The translations under genes and the position numbers were made by a program. The notes beneath the pieces were generated by a model. The model was not told the origin of the DNA. It searched no databases and was given only the letters and a program-made list of their open reading frames with translations. Shown piece by piece: positions 33,322 to 42,098 of a stretch of DNA of 64,000 nucleotides (position 1 is its first letter; each line of letters starts with the position of its first letter). The stretch covers positions 62,001 to 126,000 of the forward strand of contig NZ_CYPU01000021.1 of NCBI RefSeq assembly GCF_001458195.1, given 5' to 3'. This DNA is from Ruegeria atlantica (lineage in GTDB: Bacteria; Pseudomonadota; Alphaproteobacteria; Rhodobacterales; Rhodobacteraceae).

Positions 33322-34980
33322 ATGGAAGCAGATTTCGTCATCGTCGGCGCAGGATCCGCAGGTTGCGCGATGGCATATCGCCTGAGCGAGGCCGGGGCCT
33401 CGGTTCTTGTGATCGAGCATGGTGGCAGCGATGCCGGACCATTCATCCAGATGCCGGCGGCGCTGAGCTATCCGATGAACATGCCGATGTATGACTGGGG
33501 TTACAAGTCCGAGCCCGAGCCGCACCTGAATAACCGCGAACTGGCCTGCCCGCGCGGCAAGGTGGTCGGTGGATCATCCTCGATCAACGGTATGGTTTAC
33601 GTTCGTGGCCACGCGCGTGATTTTGACACTTGGGCCGAGATGGGCGCCGATGGCTGGTCTTATGCGGATGTGTTGCCCTATTATAAGCACATGGAAACCT
33701 GGCATGACGGTGGACATGGTGGTGATCCGACATGGCGTGGCACCGATGGCCCGCTGCATGTATCGCGCGGCCCGCGCGAGAACCCTCTGTTTCAGGCTTT
33801 CGTCGATGCGGGGCAGCAAGCGGGATACGAAGTTACCGGCGACTATAATGGTGAAAAGCAGGAAGGCTTCGGCCCGATGGAGCAAACCGTTTGGAAAGGA
33901 CGGCGTTGGTCAGCGGCAAACGCGTATCTGAAACCCGCGCTCAAGCGCGATATCTGCGATATCGTGCGCGGGCTGGCCTCAAAGGTGGTCATGGAAAATG
34001 GCCGCGCAATTGGCGTGGAATTGATCCGAGGTGGCAAGACTGAGGTCATCCGCGCTCGGCGCGAAGTGGTTCTGGCGGCGTCCTCGATCAACTCTCCCAA
34101 ACTGCTGATGCTGTCAGGCATCGGTCCGGCGGCGCATCTGGCCGAGCATGGGATCGACGTCGTGGCGGATCGCCCGGGTGTGGGTGCGAACCTTCAGGAC
34201 CATCTGGAGCTTTACATCCAGCAGGCATCCCTACAGCCGATCACGCTGTACAAGCACTGGAACCTGATCAGCAAAGGTCTGATCGGGGCGCAGTGGTTGT
34301 TCACAAAAACAGGTCTGGGTGCGTCGAACCAGTTCGAAAGTGCGGCTTTCATTCGCTCAAAGCCAGGCGTGGAATACCCTGATATTCAATATCACTTCCT
34401 GCCAATTGCCGTTCGCTATGACGGTCAGGCGGCGGCCGAAGGTCATGGTTTCCAGGCGCATGTCGGGCCGATGCGCTCGCCCTCGCGCGGGGCGGTGACG
34501 CTGCGGTCGGCCAAGGTCGAAGACGCGCCAGTGATCCGCTTCAACTACATGAGCCATGAAGAGGATTGGGCAGATTTCCGCACCTGTGTTCGCCTGACGC
34601 GTGAGATTTTCGGGCAGGATGCGTTCAAACCTTATTCCGGTAAAGAAATCCAACCGGGTGCAGATGTGCAATCTGACGAAGCGCTCAATGCCTTTATCGC
34701 CGAACATGCTGAAAGCGCTTATCATCCCTGTGGAACCTGCCGAATGGGCCGTGCGGATGATAAAAATGCCGTGGTCGATCCGGAAGGCCGTGTGATCGGT
34801 GTGGACGGGCTGCGCGTCGCCGACAGCTCGATCTTTCCGCAGATCACCAATGGTAACTTGAACGCGCCGTCGATCATGGTGGGTGAGAAGATGTCCGACC
34901 ATCTTTTGGGCAAGGAAGCCTTGCCTTCCGCCAATGACCGCCCTTGGATTCACCCGCAATGGGCTGTTGCCCAACGGTGA
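33322..34980 (+). CDS. betA: Choline dehydrogenase
   Basis: A 552-residue GMC-family flavoprotein that oxidises choline to betaine aldehyde and can carry on to betaine. The FAD motif is [20 protein letters not shown] at the N-terminus, followed by [20 protein letters not shown], the GMC signature, and [11 protein letters not shown] with the active-site His in the C-terminal domain. ATG 33322 has GGAGACCTGAAA upstream; the frame is open back to 33208 but that part overlaps betC. No betB (betaine aldehyde dehydrogenase) follows; the next gene is a DUF465 protein. BetA may oxidise the aldehyde itself or betB may be elsewhere. Confidence 0.95.
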   Translation: MEADFVIVGAGSAGCAMAYRLSEAGASVLVIEHGGSDAGPFIQMPAALSYPMNMPMYDWGYKSEPEPHLNNRELACPRGKVVGGSSSINGMVYVRGHARDFDTWAEMGADGWSYADVLPYYKHMETWHDGGHGGDPTWRGTDGPLHVSRGPRENPLFQAFVDAGQQAGYEVTGDYNGEKQEGFGPMEQTVWKGRRWSAANAYLKPALKRDICDIVRGLASKVVMENGRAIGVELIRGGKTEVIRARREVVLAASSINSPKLLMLSGIGPAAHLAEHGIDVVADRPGVGANLQDHLELYIQQASLQPITLYKHWNLISKGLIGAQWLFTKTGLGASNQFESAAFIRSKPGVEYPDIQYHFLPIAVRYDGQAAAEGHGFQAHVGPMRSPSRGAVTLRSAKVEDAPVIRFNYMSHEEDWADFRTCVRLTREIFGQDAFKPYSGKEIQPGADVQSDEALNAFIAEHAESAYHPCGTCRMGRADDKNAVVDPEGRVIGVDGLRVADSSIFPQITNGNLNAPSIMVGEKMSDHLLGKEALPSANDRPWIHPQWAVAQR

Positions 34981-35071
34981 AAGAAGGCATGATTTGATCC
35001 GCGTCAAAGCTTGACGGGGCCGGGACGAATAGACTTGGATCGTAACGAAATATTTTCAGGAGCGAACAGGA

Positions 35072-35311
35072 ATGTCCCACACCCCGCACGAACTGGCCGA
35101 AGAGTTTCCGGACAAGGTTGAGCTGATGAGCCAGCTTAAGCAAACGGACGCTCATTTTTCACGGCTGGCGGACGAGTATCATGCGATCAACCGCGAGGTT
35201 CATCGTGCCGAAACCAATGTCGAACCGATGGATGATATCGCTGAGACAGATCTGCGTAAAAAACGTGCGGTTCTGAAAGACGAGATCTGGGCGATCTTGT
35301 CCAAGTCCTGA
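35072..35311 (+). CDS. YdcH family (DUF465) protein
   Basis: A 79-residue, highly charged helical protein of the YdcH/DUF465 family, function unknown. It begins MSHTPHELAEEFPDKVELMS and ends LRKKRAVLKDEIWAILSKS. The HxxxxEFP...I...K pattern and the HAxFxxLxDEYHxINxEVHR core, here HFSRLADEYHAINREVHR, are typical. Probably a two-helix coiled coil. ATG 35072 follows TCAGGAGCG. It is separated from betA by 91 bases and is likely independent; a hairpin with an A-run begins at its stop but works for the opposite strand. Confidence 0.93.
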   Translation: MSHTPHELAEEFPDKVELMSQLKQTDAHFSRLADEYHAINREVHRAETNVEPMDDIAETDLRKKRAVLKDEIWAILSKS

Positions 35312-35334
35312 AAAAAGCGGGGGCTCTGCCCCCG
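35311..35334 (-). terminator. Intrinsic terminator after pccR
   Basis: On the minus strand CGGGGGC, loop AGA and GCCCCCG are followed by a T-run (A-run 35311-35316 on the plus strand). It lies about 48 bases beyond the pccR stop and just past the post-stop motif copy 2. It overlaps the stop codon of the DUF465 gene on the other strand. Confidence 0.85.
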
Positions 35335-35357
35335 TCGCGGCACGCCTCGGCTCCCCC

Positions 35358-35381
35358 GGATTATTTTGGGTCAGGTGAAGA
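35358..35381 (-). repeat. Post-stop motif, copy 2 (after pccR)
   Basis: Read on the minus strand it is TCTTCACCTGACCC followed by AAAATAATCC, and it begins directly after the pccR stop codon. Same orientation and position relative to the gene as copy 1 after betC; followed by the terminator at 35311-35334. Confidence 0.55.
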
Positions 35382-36782
35382 TCAGGTGACTTCATAGGGC
35401 AAGGTGCCGCGGGTATGGGCGTCGATTGTCAGACGTCTTTCCAAAGGCGGGACCGATCGCTGATGACAATTTGGCCGCTCGCAGATGCGGCAGGATATGC
35501 CAATTGGCTCGTAAGCGCTGGCGTTGTTGAAATCCAGATTGTCGGCATAAACCAGCGCCTCGGCGTGGCGCACCTCGCAACCTAGTGCAATCGCATAACG
35601 GCGCACAGGTGCGCCGTATGAGCCGCCTGATTTCGACACGTCCCGAGCCAAAGATATGTACTGAACACCATCGGGTGTTTCTGCCAGCTGCCGCAGGAAG
35701 TGGCCGGGCGTTTCGAAAGCGCGGTGGACGTTCCATAGGGGGCAGGCGCCGCCGAACCGGGCAAATTGCAGGCGCGTGGCCGAGTGTCTTTTGGTGATCG
35801 TTCCGGCCTGATCAACGCGAACGAAAAAAAACGGAATGCCTTTTGCGCCAGGGCGTTGCAGGGTCGACAACCTGTGCGCCACCTGTTCGATCGATGCGCC
35901 AAACCGGTTGCTAAGCAGTTCAAGGTCGTGACGATATTCCTGTGCCGTGGCCAGAAATTTGGCATAAGGCATCAGTGATGCGCCGGCGAAGTAATTTGCC
36001 AGCCCGATCTTGGCAATGGCACGGGCCTCATCGCTGTGAAATTTGGCAAAATCTAGCGTTGCTTCAAGAAGTTTGTCCTGACTGATCAGTGCAACCTGCA
36101 ACAACAACTGAAACACCTGAGTTTGTGGTGCGATTCTGGACGAAAGCTGCAGTGTTTTGTTTTCTGGTTCGTACTTTCGGGTTTCATCGATATCCGGGAA
36201 TTGTACCCGGATGCCGCGCTCCGCGAGGCTGTCCAGGGCTGCAGCGCGTATGCCACCGGCATCCTCGGCGCGCCCAGCAAATCGTTCAGCCGCACGGTCC
36301 ATCGCGTCGATATAGTTGTCGCAATAGTGGAAGAAGTCTCGCACTTCCTCCCATGGGCTGGCCTGGATTTGCGCGTCTTCGCGCCCCAATGCTTCGTCAA
36401 GGGAAGCCAGGCGTTCATGCGTCTGACGATAGGTGCGGTGCAGGGCAATGAAGGCCCGTGCCAGAGCGGGTGCGTTTGAAGCCGTCAGGCGGAGATCGGC
36501 GAGTGGCGGAACGGCATCGTCAAAGACCGGATCGGCCAATGCCTCGCGCATGTCCGAGACCAGGCGTTCACTGTCGCCGGTGCTCAACTCGGTGACATCC
36601 ATTCCGAATTCTTGCGCCAGCGCCAGAACGACCGTGGTCGAAATCGGACGGTTGTTGTTCTCCATCTGGTTCAGATAGGGCAGGGAAACACCCAGTTTGG
36701 CGGCAAATTCCTTTTGTGTCAGTGACAAGCGTGTACGCATTTCGCGTAGCTTTGCACCTGCATAGAGTTTCTGAGTCGCCAT
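35382..36782 (-). CDS. pccR: PccR, short-chain fatty acyl-CoA regulator
   Basis: A 466-residue regulator of the ScfR family. Residues 8-62 are an XRE-type helix-turn-helix (GAKLREMRTRLSLTQKEFAA, KLGVSLPYLNQMENNNRPIS), the middle is an IrrE-like region, and the C-terminus is the acyl-CoA-regulator domain with GISCRICERPNCHQRSVPPL, whose Cys pairs are conserved in the family. Rhodobacter sphaeroides PccR controls pccB in response to propionyl-CoA through TTTGCAAA motifs. Here such motifs occur upstream of both pccR and pccB. ATG 36782 (MATQKLYAG) is preferred to an ATG five codons earlier. pccB lies on the other side of an MFS gene. Confidence 0.93.
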   Translation of the reverse strand: MATQKLYAGAKLREMRTRLSLTQKEFAAKLGVSLPYLNQMENNNRPISTTVVLALAQEFGMDVTELSTGDSERLVSDMREALADPVFDDAVPPLADLRLTASNAPALARAFIALHRTYRQTHERLASLDEALGREDAQIQASPWEEVRDFFHYCDNYIDAMDRAAERFAGRAEDAGGIRAAALDSLAERGIRVQFPDIDETRKYEPENKTLQLSSRIAPQTQVFQLLLQVALISQDKLLEATLDFAKFHSDEARAIAKIGLANYFAGASLMPYAKFLATAQEYRHDLELLSNRFGASIEQVAHRLSTLQRPGAKGIPFFFVRVDQAGTITKRHSATRLQFARFGGACPLWNVHRAFETPGHFLRQLAETPDGVQYISLARDVSKSGGSYGAPVRRYAIALGCEVRHAEALVYADNLDFNNASAYEPIGISCRICERPNCHQRSVPPLERRLTIDAHTRGTLPYEVT

Positions 36783-36790
36783 GTTGAGCC

Positions 36791-36828
36791 TTTGCAACTT
36801 TCCTAATTCGGCAAGCTAACTTTGCAAA
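36791..36828. promoter_or_regulatory. PccR-type sites upstream of pccR
   Basis: On the minus strand TTTGCAAA (36828-36821) is followed after 5 bases by CTTGCCGA (36815-36808), and another near-copy GTTGCAAA lies at 36798-36791, close to the start codon at 36782. Similar to the TTTGCAAA pairs reported for R. sphaeroides PccR; suggests autoregulation. Confidence 0.6.
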
Positions 36829-36846
36829 CTGTCATAGGCAAGCCAT

Positions 36847-38052
36847 TCAAAGGCCCAGTTGCCGTTCGCGTCGAATAACGGACAATATTGCGCATACTGC
36901 CAAGACCGAAGTTGCCAGCATCAACCACAGCAGGGGCATTGCTCCGGTTTCGTGGGTTAGCAAGGCTCCTGCAAGCGCGCTGAGGCCTGCTCCGCCGCCC
37001 AACATAATGGCGCCACTCAGCCCGGATGCCGTCGCGGCCAGATGCGGTCGCACCGAAAGCGCGCCGGAAGTCGCGTTGGGAATCGTCATGCCGTTTCCAA
37101 TGCCGACAAAGGTCATGAAACCAAAAAAGCTGAGCGCTGTTCCGAAGCCGGCCAGAAACAAGATGGCGGACATTGCAACGCCTGCTGCGTTCAGCCAGCA
37201 GCCCCAAAGTACCATTCGATTGACGCCGAAGTGAACGGAATAGCGACCACTGAAGAAGTTACCAAAAAAGTACCCAACGGCTGGGGCACCAAAGTAGATG
37301 CCGACCTCGGCGGCGCTGAGGCCGAATAGTTCGGTGCCGATAAAGGGAGCGCCGCCCAGATAGGCAAAGAAGGCGCCAGACGACAGCGCGGATGACAGCG
37401 AATAGCCCCAAAATCGCGGGGAACCCAGCAGTTCGGGGTATTCCCGAAATTGTTGAACCAGTGTTTTGCCGCTCTTGGCTGAGGTTTCGCCAAAATCTAA
37501 GTAAGTTAGCACCAGCGTCATTACGCCAAGAACGAAGGGCAGCCAAAAGTTGGCTTTCCAGCCAAAGCTCTCCTCCAACAGGCCTCCGATCGCGGGTCCG
37601 ATCATGGGGACAATGGCCATGCCCATCGTTACGTAACCGATCATCGACGCGGCCTGGTCCTGATCATATAGGTCCCGAACCGCCGCACGGCTAAGAACCA
37701 TGCCGACGACGATGATTGCCTGACACATTCTGAAAACAAGAAAGACCTGGACGTTGGGTGCATAGATGCAGCCCAACGTAGCCACCAAAAAAAGGACCAA
37801 CCCCCAAAGTAGAACGGGACGGCGCCCCGCCTTGTCGGCAATTGGTCCGATCAGGATCTGAAGCACCGCATTGACCAGCAGGTACAGGGCAATCGACAGT
37901 TGCATGACCTTGTAGTCGGCCTGAAAGTGCAGTGCCATATTGGGCAGGCTCGGCAAAAACAGATTGAGGCTGAGCGCGGACAATCCGGACAGTAAAACCA
38001 GAGTGGTAATTTTGGGAGGCGAGCGATGCGCTGACGAAGAACTAAACTGCAT
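36847..38052 (-). CDS. Bcr/CflA-type multidrug efflux MFS transporter
   Basis: A 401-residue MFS transporter with twelve hydrophobic segments. The Bcr/CflA subfamily is indicated by LFLPSLPNMALHFQADYKVM near the N-terminus, QILIGPIADKAGRRPVLLWG (loop-2 motif GPIADKAGRRPVL) and FRMCQAIIVVGMVLSRAAVRDLYD. Such proteins export drugs such as bicyclomycin or sulfonamides, or cysteine. ATG 38052 is the first good start. The gene lies between pccR and pccB and is divergent from pccB across 183 bases, and its stop is 64 bases from the pccR start, with the PccR sites in that gap. It may be co-transcribed with pccR. Confidence 0.92.
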   Translation of the reverse strand: MQFSSSSAHRSPPKITTLVLLSGLSALSLNLFLPSLPNMALHFQADYKVMQLSIALYLLVNAVLQILIGPIADKAGRRPVLLWGLVLFLVATLGCIYAPNVQVFLVFRMCQAIIVVGMVLSRAAVRDLYDQDQAASMIGYVTMGMAIVPMIGPAIGGLLEESFGWKANFWLPFVLGVMTLVLTYLDFGETSAKSGKTLVQQFREYPELLGSPRFWGYSLSSALSSGAFFAYLGGAPFIGTELFGLSAAEVGIYFGAPAVGYFFGNFFSGRYSVHFGVNRMVLWGCWLNAAGVAMSAILFLAGFGTALSFFGFMTFVGIGNGMTIPNATSGALSVRPHLAATASGLSGAIMLGGGAGLSALAGALLTHETGAMPLLWLMLATSVLAVCAILSVIRRERQLGL

Positions 38053-38154
38053 AGTTCACGTGTATAGTCACCACGGATAAGAATGCCATCCATCACGCGT
38101 TTTGTGAGTGAAAATTAGCAAGTTTACAATATTCACCAAGATGATTGGATAAGA

Positions 38155-38170
38155 TTTGCAAATTTGCCGA
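38155..38170. promoter_or_regulatory. PccR-type site upstream of pccB
   Basis: TTTGCAAA (38155-38162) directly followed by TTTGCCGA (38163-38170), 65 bases before the pccB ATG. The second half-site resembles the CTTGCCGA found upstream of pccR. The published R. sphaeroides motif has a 4-base gap between two TTTGCAAA copies, so spacing differs here. Confidence 0.55.
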
Positions 38171-38235
38171 AAGATACTTTGGTCTCGCGGCATCTGCGTA
38201 TAGTGTCCGGCCAGATTTTACAGGGGATCATCGTT

Positions 38236-39768
38236 ATGAAAGACATCCTTTCCGAACTTGAAGACCGTCGCGACAACGCGCGGCTGGGTGGTGGACAAAA
38301 GCGCATCGACGCACAGCACTCGCGCGGCAAACTGACTGCGCGGGAACGGGTCGAACTGTTGCTGGATGAAGGCAGCTTTGAAGAATTTGACATGTTTGTC
38401 AGCCATCGGTGCACCGATTTCGGGATGGAGAAGCAAAGGCCAGCGGGTGACGGTGTCGTTACTGGTTGGGGTACGATCAATGGTCGCATGGTTTATGTGT
38501 TCAGCCAGGACTTTACAGTCTTTGGCGGCTCACTTTCGGAAACCCATGCTCAGAAGATCTGCAAGATCATGGATATGGCCGTTCAGAACGGTGCACCGGT
38601 GATTGGCATTAACGACTCGGGCGGGGCGCGAATTCAGGAAGGCGTGGCGTCGCTGGCTGGTTATGCCGAGGTGTTCCAGCGCAACATCATGGCGTCAGGC
38701 GTGGTTCCGCAGATCAGCGTGATCATGGGGCCCTGTGCTGGCGGCGCAGTCTACAGCCCGGCGATGACCGACTTTATCTTCATGGTCAAAGACACCTCGT
38801 ACATGTTTGTGACCGGCCCCGACGTGGTCAAGACGGTCACAAACGAAGTCGTTACCGCCGAGGAACTGGGTGGGGCGTCGACCCATACCAAGAAATCGTC
38901 GGTTGCTGACGGAGCGTTTGAGAACGACGTTGAAGCACTGGCCGAGGTGCGCCGTTTGGTTGATTTCCTGCCGCTCAACAACCGCGAAAAGCCGCCAGTG
39001 CGCCCGTTCTTTGACGAACCTGACCGTTTGGAAACCTCGCTGGATACATTGATCCCCGACAACCCTAATACGCCGTACGACATGAAGGAACTCATCACCA
39101 AAGTGGCGGATGAGGGTGATTTCTACGAAATTCAGGAGGATTTTGCCAAAAACATCATCACCGGGTTCATCCGGCTTGAAGGGCAGACAGTGGGCGTTGT
39201 AGCCAATCAGCCGATGATCCTGGCCGGTTGTCTGGACATCGACAGCTCGCGCAAGGCCGCGCGGTTTGTGCGGTTCTGCGATTGCTTCGAAATTCCGATC
39301 CTGACGCTGGTGGATGTGCCTGGCTTCCTGCCGGGGACGTCGCAGGAATATGGCGGAGTGATCAAGCACGGTGCAAAGCTGTTGTTTGCCTACGGTGAAG
39401 CCACGGTGCCAAAAGTTACCGTCATCACCCGTAAGGCTTATGGTGGTGCCTATGATGTTATGGCCTCCAAGCACCTGCGCGGTGACTTCAACTATGCCTG
39501 GCCTACAGCCGAAATCGCGGTGATGGGCGCAAAGGGCGCGACCGAGATCATTCACCGTGCCGATCTGGGCGATGCCGAGAAAATTGTGCAGAACACGCAG
39601 GACTACGAGGACAGGTTTGCGAACCCGTTTGTCGCGGCCGAGCGTGGCTTTATCGATGAGGTGATCATGCCTCAATCGACCCGCCGTCGCGTTTCGCGGG
39701 CTTTTGCCAGCTTGCGGAACAAGCACGTGAAAAACCCGTGGAAAAAGCACGACAACATCCCCCTTTAA
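38236..39768 (+). CDS. pccB: Propionyl-CoA carboxylase beta chain
   Basis: Carboxyltransferase subunit of propionyl-CoA carboxylase, which moves CO2 from biotin to propionyl-CoA to give (S)-methylmalonyl-CoA. 510 residues is normal. Motifs: [20 protein letters not shown] in the N half; the acyl-CoA oxyanion regions [13 protein letters not shown] and [15 protein letters not shown]; and [20 protein letters not shown] with the second oxyanion region near [16 protein letters not shown] in the C half. ATG 38236 is chosen for the conserved MKDILSELE start; the frame is open for 24 codons more. Regulated by PccR, judged from the site upstream. Alpha chain pccA lies 3.3 kb downstream. Confidence 0.97.
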   Translation: MKDILSELEDRRDNARLGGGQKRIDAQHSRGKLTARERVELLLDEGSFEEFDMFVSHRCTDFGMEKQRPAGDGVVTGWGTINGRMVYVFSQDFTVFGGSLSETHAQKICKIMDMAVQNGAPVIGINDSGGARIQEGVASLAGYAEVFQRNIMASGVVPQISVIMGPCAGGAVYSPAMTDFIFMVKDTSYMFVTGPDVVKTVTNEVVTAEELGGASTHTKKSSVADGAFENDVEALAEVRRLVDFLPLNNREKPPVRPFFDEPDRLETSLDTLIPDNPNTPYDMKELITKVADEGDFYEIQEDFAKNIITGFIRLEGQTVGVVANQPMILAGCLDIDSSRKAARFVRFCDCFEIPILTLVDVPGFLPGTSQEYGGVIKHGAKLLFAYGEATVPKVTVITRKAYGGAYDVMASKHLRGDFNYAWPTAEIAVMGAKGATEIIHRADLGDAEKIVQNTQDYEDRFANPFVAAERGFIDEVIMPQSTRRRVSRAFASLRNKHVKNPWKKHDNIPL

Positions 39769-39878
39769 GGGAATGTGCCAGGAAATCTGCCCGGCCAAAA
39801 CGGTTTGGACAGCGTCTCGGACAAACGGTCAGGGCAGATTACTTGGGTGCAAAATTGACTTTGAGGCCACAACTGCTA

Positions 39879-40364
39879 ATGACTTGCCCAATCAGACATA
39901 GAACAGCGCGGGCCGAAAGCCAGGCGCGCGCGATCCCGGAGAGAGGAGCTCGCCTGTGGCGGGTCCGGGATCGCGCCTTAGCTGTTGTACTGTCGGTTTT
40001 TGCTGTCCCCGTTCTGGCTGATTCCGAAAACCTGTTGCCGGTCCCGTCCGGACAGCCAGTGCACCTGAGCGACGTTCTGCTGGACAATAACCCCGGTGAG
40101 CTTTGGGTGCGGTTTCGCTTTATTGCGCCCAAGATCGGTTCGGACGTTGGCCGGATCGGGTACGATATCGCCTCGGTCGACATGGAACATCTGTGCCAGA
40201 CGCTTGCGGTTACTTATGTGGCTAAATACGAACTGGACGCTGCCCGGGTGGTCATTTCCCTGTCTGACCGGCCCATCGAATTCGGCCGTACATCCCCTGA
40301 TGCCACGCAGTTCTTTGAAGCCTACCGACTGGAACAGTCCCGGTGTATCTGGGAGGGGCTTTGA
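39879..40364 (+). CDS. Conserved hypothetical exported protein (DUF6497-like)
   Basis: A 161-residue protein that I recognise only as the type found between pccB and pccA in Rhodobacterales, probably DUF6497. A long N-terminus is followed by a hydrophobic stretch (LAVVLSVFAVPVLA) around residues 33-47 that looks like a signal peptide, so the true start may lie later or the first 30 residues may be an artefact; ATG 39879 is the only good start. The mature part has SGQPVHLSDVLLDNNPGELW, a beta-rich core and two Cys (LCQTL, SRCIW). Location would be periplasmic. Follows pccB by 110 bases; function unknown. Confidence 0.65.
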   Translation: MTCPIRHRTARAESQARAIPERGARLWRVRDRALAVVLSVFAVPVLADSENLLPVPSGQPVHLSDVLLDNNPGELWVRFRFIAPKIGSDVGRIGYDIASVDMEHLCQTLAVTYVAKYELDAARVVISLSDRPIEFGRTSPDATQFFEAYRLEQSRCIWEGL

Positions 40365-40366
40365 CC

Positions 40367-40507
40367 ATGAATCGCGCTATTCATCCCGTCAGGGCATTTC
40401 TGAACAGTTACGCGGCTTTGGAGGTGCGCACCATGACATCATCCTGTGACGGATGTGAATATCTGATCCCAATGACCCCTTGTGCAACTGAGGTGGAACC
40501 ATGCTGA
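40367..40507 (+). CDS. Small Cys-containing ORF in the pcc cluster
   Basis: A 46-codon ORF that fills the gap between two conserved hypothetical genes. ATG 40367 is preceded by GGGAGGGG, a better ribosome site than most in the window, with about 8 bases spacing. The C-terminal half reads SSCDGCEYLIPMTPC, with a CxxC pair and two more Cys. The stop overlaps the start of the next gene by 7 bases, which suggests translational coupling. Against it: no family recognised, length is near the noise limit, and an internal ATG at 40433 could be the real start. A coding assignment is plausible, not proven. Confidence 0.4.
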   Translation: MNRAIHPVRAFLNSYAALEVRTMTSSCDGCEYLIPMTPCATEVEPC

Positions 40508-40854
40508 AACATCGCGGATTTCCCGGGCGCCTGCCGGGTACTGACTTTCAGTTCATTATTCGTCGGGCCAATCCCAAAGGCGTGACGCCCCTGACCCGCC
40601 GCGAGCGGTTTCGAGATCGTAAACCCGCGGACAAGCGCGCGGATGCGGCTTTTATGGAAGCCCTGTGGGCGCATTTTGGCGACCAACCGTTTGAGAGGGG
40701 CAATTTGGATGCTGGCCGTCTTTGCTGGCTGTTCGAACGCGAAGTCATTCCGGCCGAAGATCCTTTTGATCCAGCTAGTTACGACGCGCTTTTGGTCATT
40801 GATCCGAATGTGGGCCGGATTTCCTTCCCCGAAATTTTTGACGGGGTGCGCTGA
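40501..40854 (+). CDS. Conserved hypothetical protein in the pcc cluster
   Basis: A 117-residue soluble protein of unknown function. It is Arg- and Asp-rich: LKHRGFPGRLPGTDFQFIIR, RERFRDRKPADKRADAAFME, and a C-terminal LVIDPNVGRISFPEIFDGV. No signal peptide, membrane segment or Cys-rich site. ATG 40501 follows GAGGTGGAACC and overlaps the end of the preceding small ORF. It is probably in the pccB transcript. A terminator at 40901-40928 that serves the opposite strand could also stop this transcript. I cannot suggest a function beyond association with propionyl-CoA carboxylase genes. Confidence 0.7.
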   Translation: MLKHRGFPGRLPGTDFQFIIRRANPKGVTPLTRRERFRDRKPADKRADAAFMEALWAHFGDQPFERGNLDAGRLCWLFEREVIPAEDPFDPASYDALLVIDPNVGRISFPEIFDGVR

Positions 40855-40900
40855 TCGTGCCAACCGCTGTCGCACATAACGCGGTGAGGCCTTCCAGGCC

Positions 40901-40928
40901 AAAAACCCTGCCCGTGTCGGGGCAGGGT
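40901..40928 (-). terminator. Intrinsic terminator of the porin gene
   Basis: On the minus strand ACCCTGCCC and GGGCAGGGT pair around a 6-base loop and are followed by TTTTT. It begins 13 bases after the porin stop. Confidence 0.88.
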
Positions 40929-40940
40929 CGGTATGTGTGG

Positions 40941-42098
40941 TCAGAAGTTCAGTTGCGCCGCCAATTGAATTCGGTTGCTGTCAAAGGTGCGTCCGGTCGG
41001 TGCATCGTTCCGCTCACCATAGAAGTATTCGGCGCTAAGCGTCAGATTGTCGGTCGCTTTGTAAAAGGCGTTCACGTGGATCGTTTCAACCTCGGTAAAG
41101 GACAGGGTCCCGGTCGAGGTCGGCAGGTCGTAATTCTCTTGCCCATAAGCGATGCCGACGTTCCATTTGGGGCTCAGTTCCTGGCGGAATTCCACGGTAA
41201 ATCCGTCCACGTCGTTGGCCTGTCCGTTGACGATGGCGTCCCCGGCGGCGATCAGGTATGGGCCCAAAGCCTCGCCGTCGACATAGTTGACCTGAAACAG
41301 ACCGCCTTGCCAGGGCCGGATGCCAGCCGAGAGGGTATAGCCGGTCTGATCCACTTCGACCGCGCCGGATTGCGCCTTACCATACAAAGCCGAGGCGCGG
41401 GCCAGGTAGGTACCGTTGTTGTATTCGATGGAGCCGGTCAGGACGGGATCATTCGAATCCGAGCCGCCAACGTTTTCCTCGATCGCCACCGCAAAGGTTG
41501 TGTCAGAGCCCAGCGTGTTCGTATAGCGCACTTGAGGGGCGCGAGCGAAAGGAATGCCAACGGGGCCGTTGAATTCAACGGTCGTGGGATAGGTGTCCAA
41601 CGGCTGGAAGTTGGTCCAGAATTGACCGATCAACCAGTTATCACCAATACGGATATTGGCGTGGCGCAGGCGCAGTTCAGCAGGCCCATCCGTCCCGCCG
41701 GAAAACAGGTCCAGTTCCAGCTGGCCCGCAATATCGCCGATGGCAGACGGCGTATTGGTCCGAAGCCCGATACGCGATTGGCGCACGGTAGCCCCAAAGG
41801 TGCCGCTGGTGGCGTTTGCTGGCTCGCCAATTTGGGTCGCATCGGCAAGATCGCCCAGTTCAAAGTCCGTGTCGTAGAAGAAATCAGCCTTAACGTACCC
41901 ATAAACATCAAGAGTGGTGTTTCCGATTCGAAGATCGCCAGTGCCAGCGCCGGGATTTGCGGCCTCGAGGGCTTCGACGCGAGCACGCAGGGCATCAAGT
42001 TCCGTTTGCGTCTGGGCGTCTTGGGCGAAAGCAGCCGCGCCGGACATGCCAAGCGTGGACACGGCAAGCAGCAACGCCGTTTTTCTCTTTGCAATCAT
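40941..42098 (-). CDS. DcaP-like outer-membrane porin
   Basis: A 385-residue outer-membrane beta-barrel. A signal peptide (MIAKRKTALLLAVSTLGMSG to AAAFA) is cleaved before QDAQTQTELDALRARVEALE, a short coiled coil that is typical of DcaP and other trimeric porins. The barrel begins with TTLDVYGYVKADFFYDTDFE and QSRIGLRTNTPS; it ends RTFDSNRIQLAAQLNF, with the terminal Phe of outer-membrane proteins. DcaP-family porins carry dicarboxylates and other small acids. ATG 42098 gives the signal peptide directly. It is on the opposite strand to the pcc genes, with its own terminator, and a 650-base gap upstream. Confidence 0.9.
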   Translation of the reverse strand: MIAKRKTALLLAVSTLGMSGAAAFAQDAQTQTELDALRARVEALEAANPGAGTGDLRIGNTTLDVYGYVKADFFYDTDFELGDLADATQIGEPANATSGTFGATVRQSRIGLRTNTPSAIGDIAGQLELDLFSGGTDGPAELRLRHANIRIGDNWLIGQFWTNFQPLDTYPTTVEFNGPVGIPFARAPQVRYTNTLGSDTTFAVAIEENVGGSDSNDPVLTGSIEYNNGTYLARASALYGKAQSGAVEVDQTGYTLSAGIRPWQGGLFQVNYVDGEALGPYLIAAGDAIVNGQANDVDGFTVEFRQELSPKWNVGIAYGQENYDLPTSTGTLSFTEVETIHVNAFYKATDNLTLSAEYFYGERNDAPTGRTFDSNRIQLAAQLNF

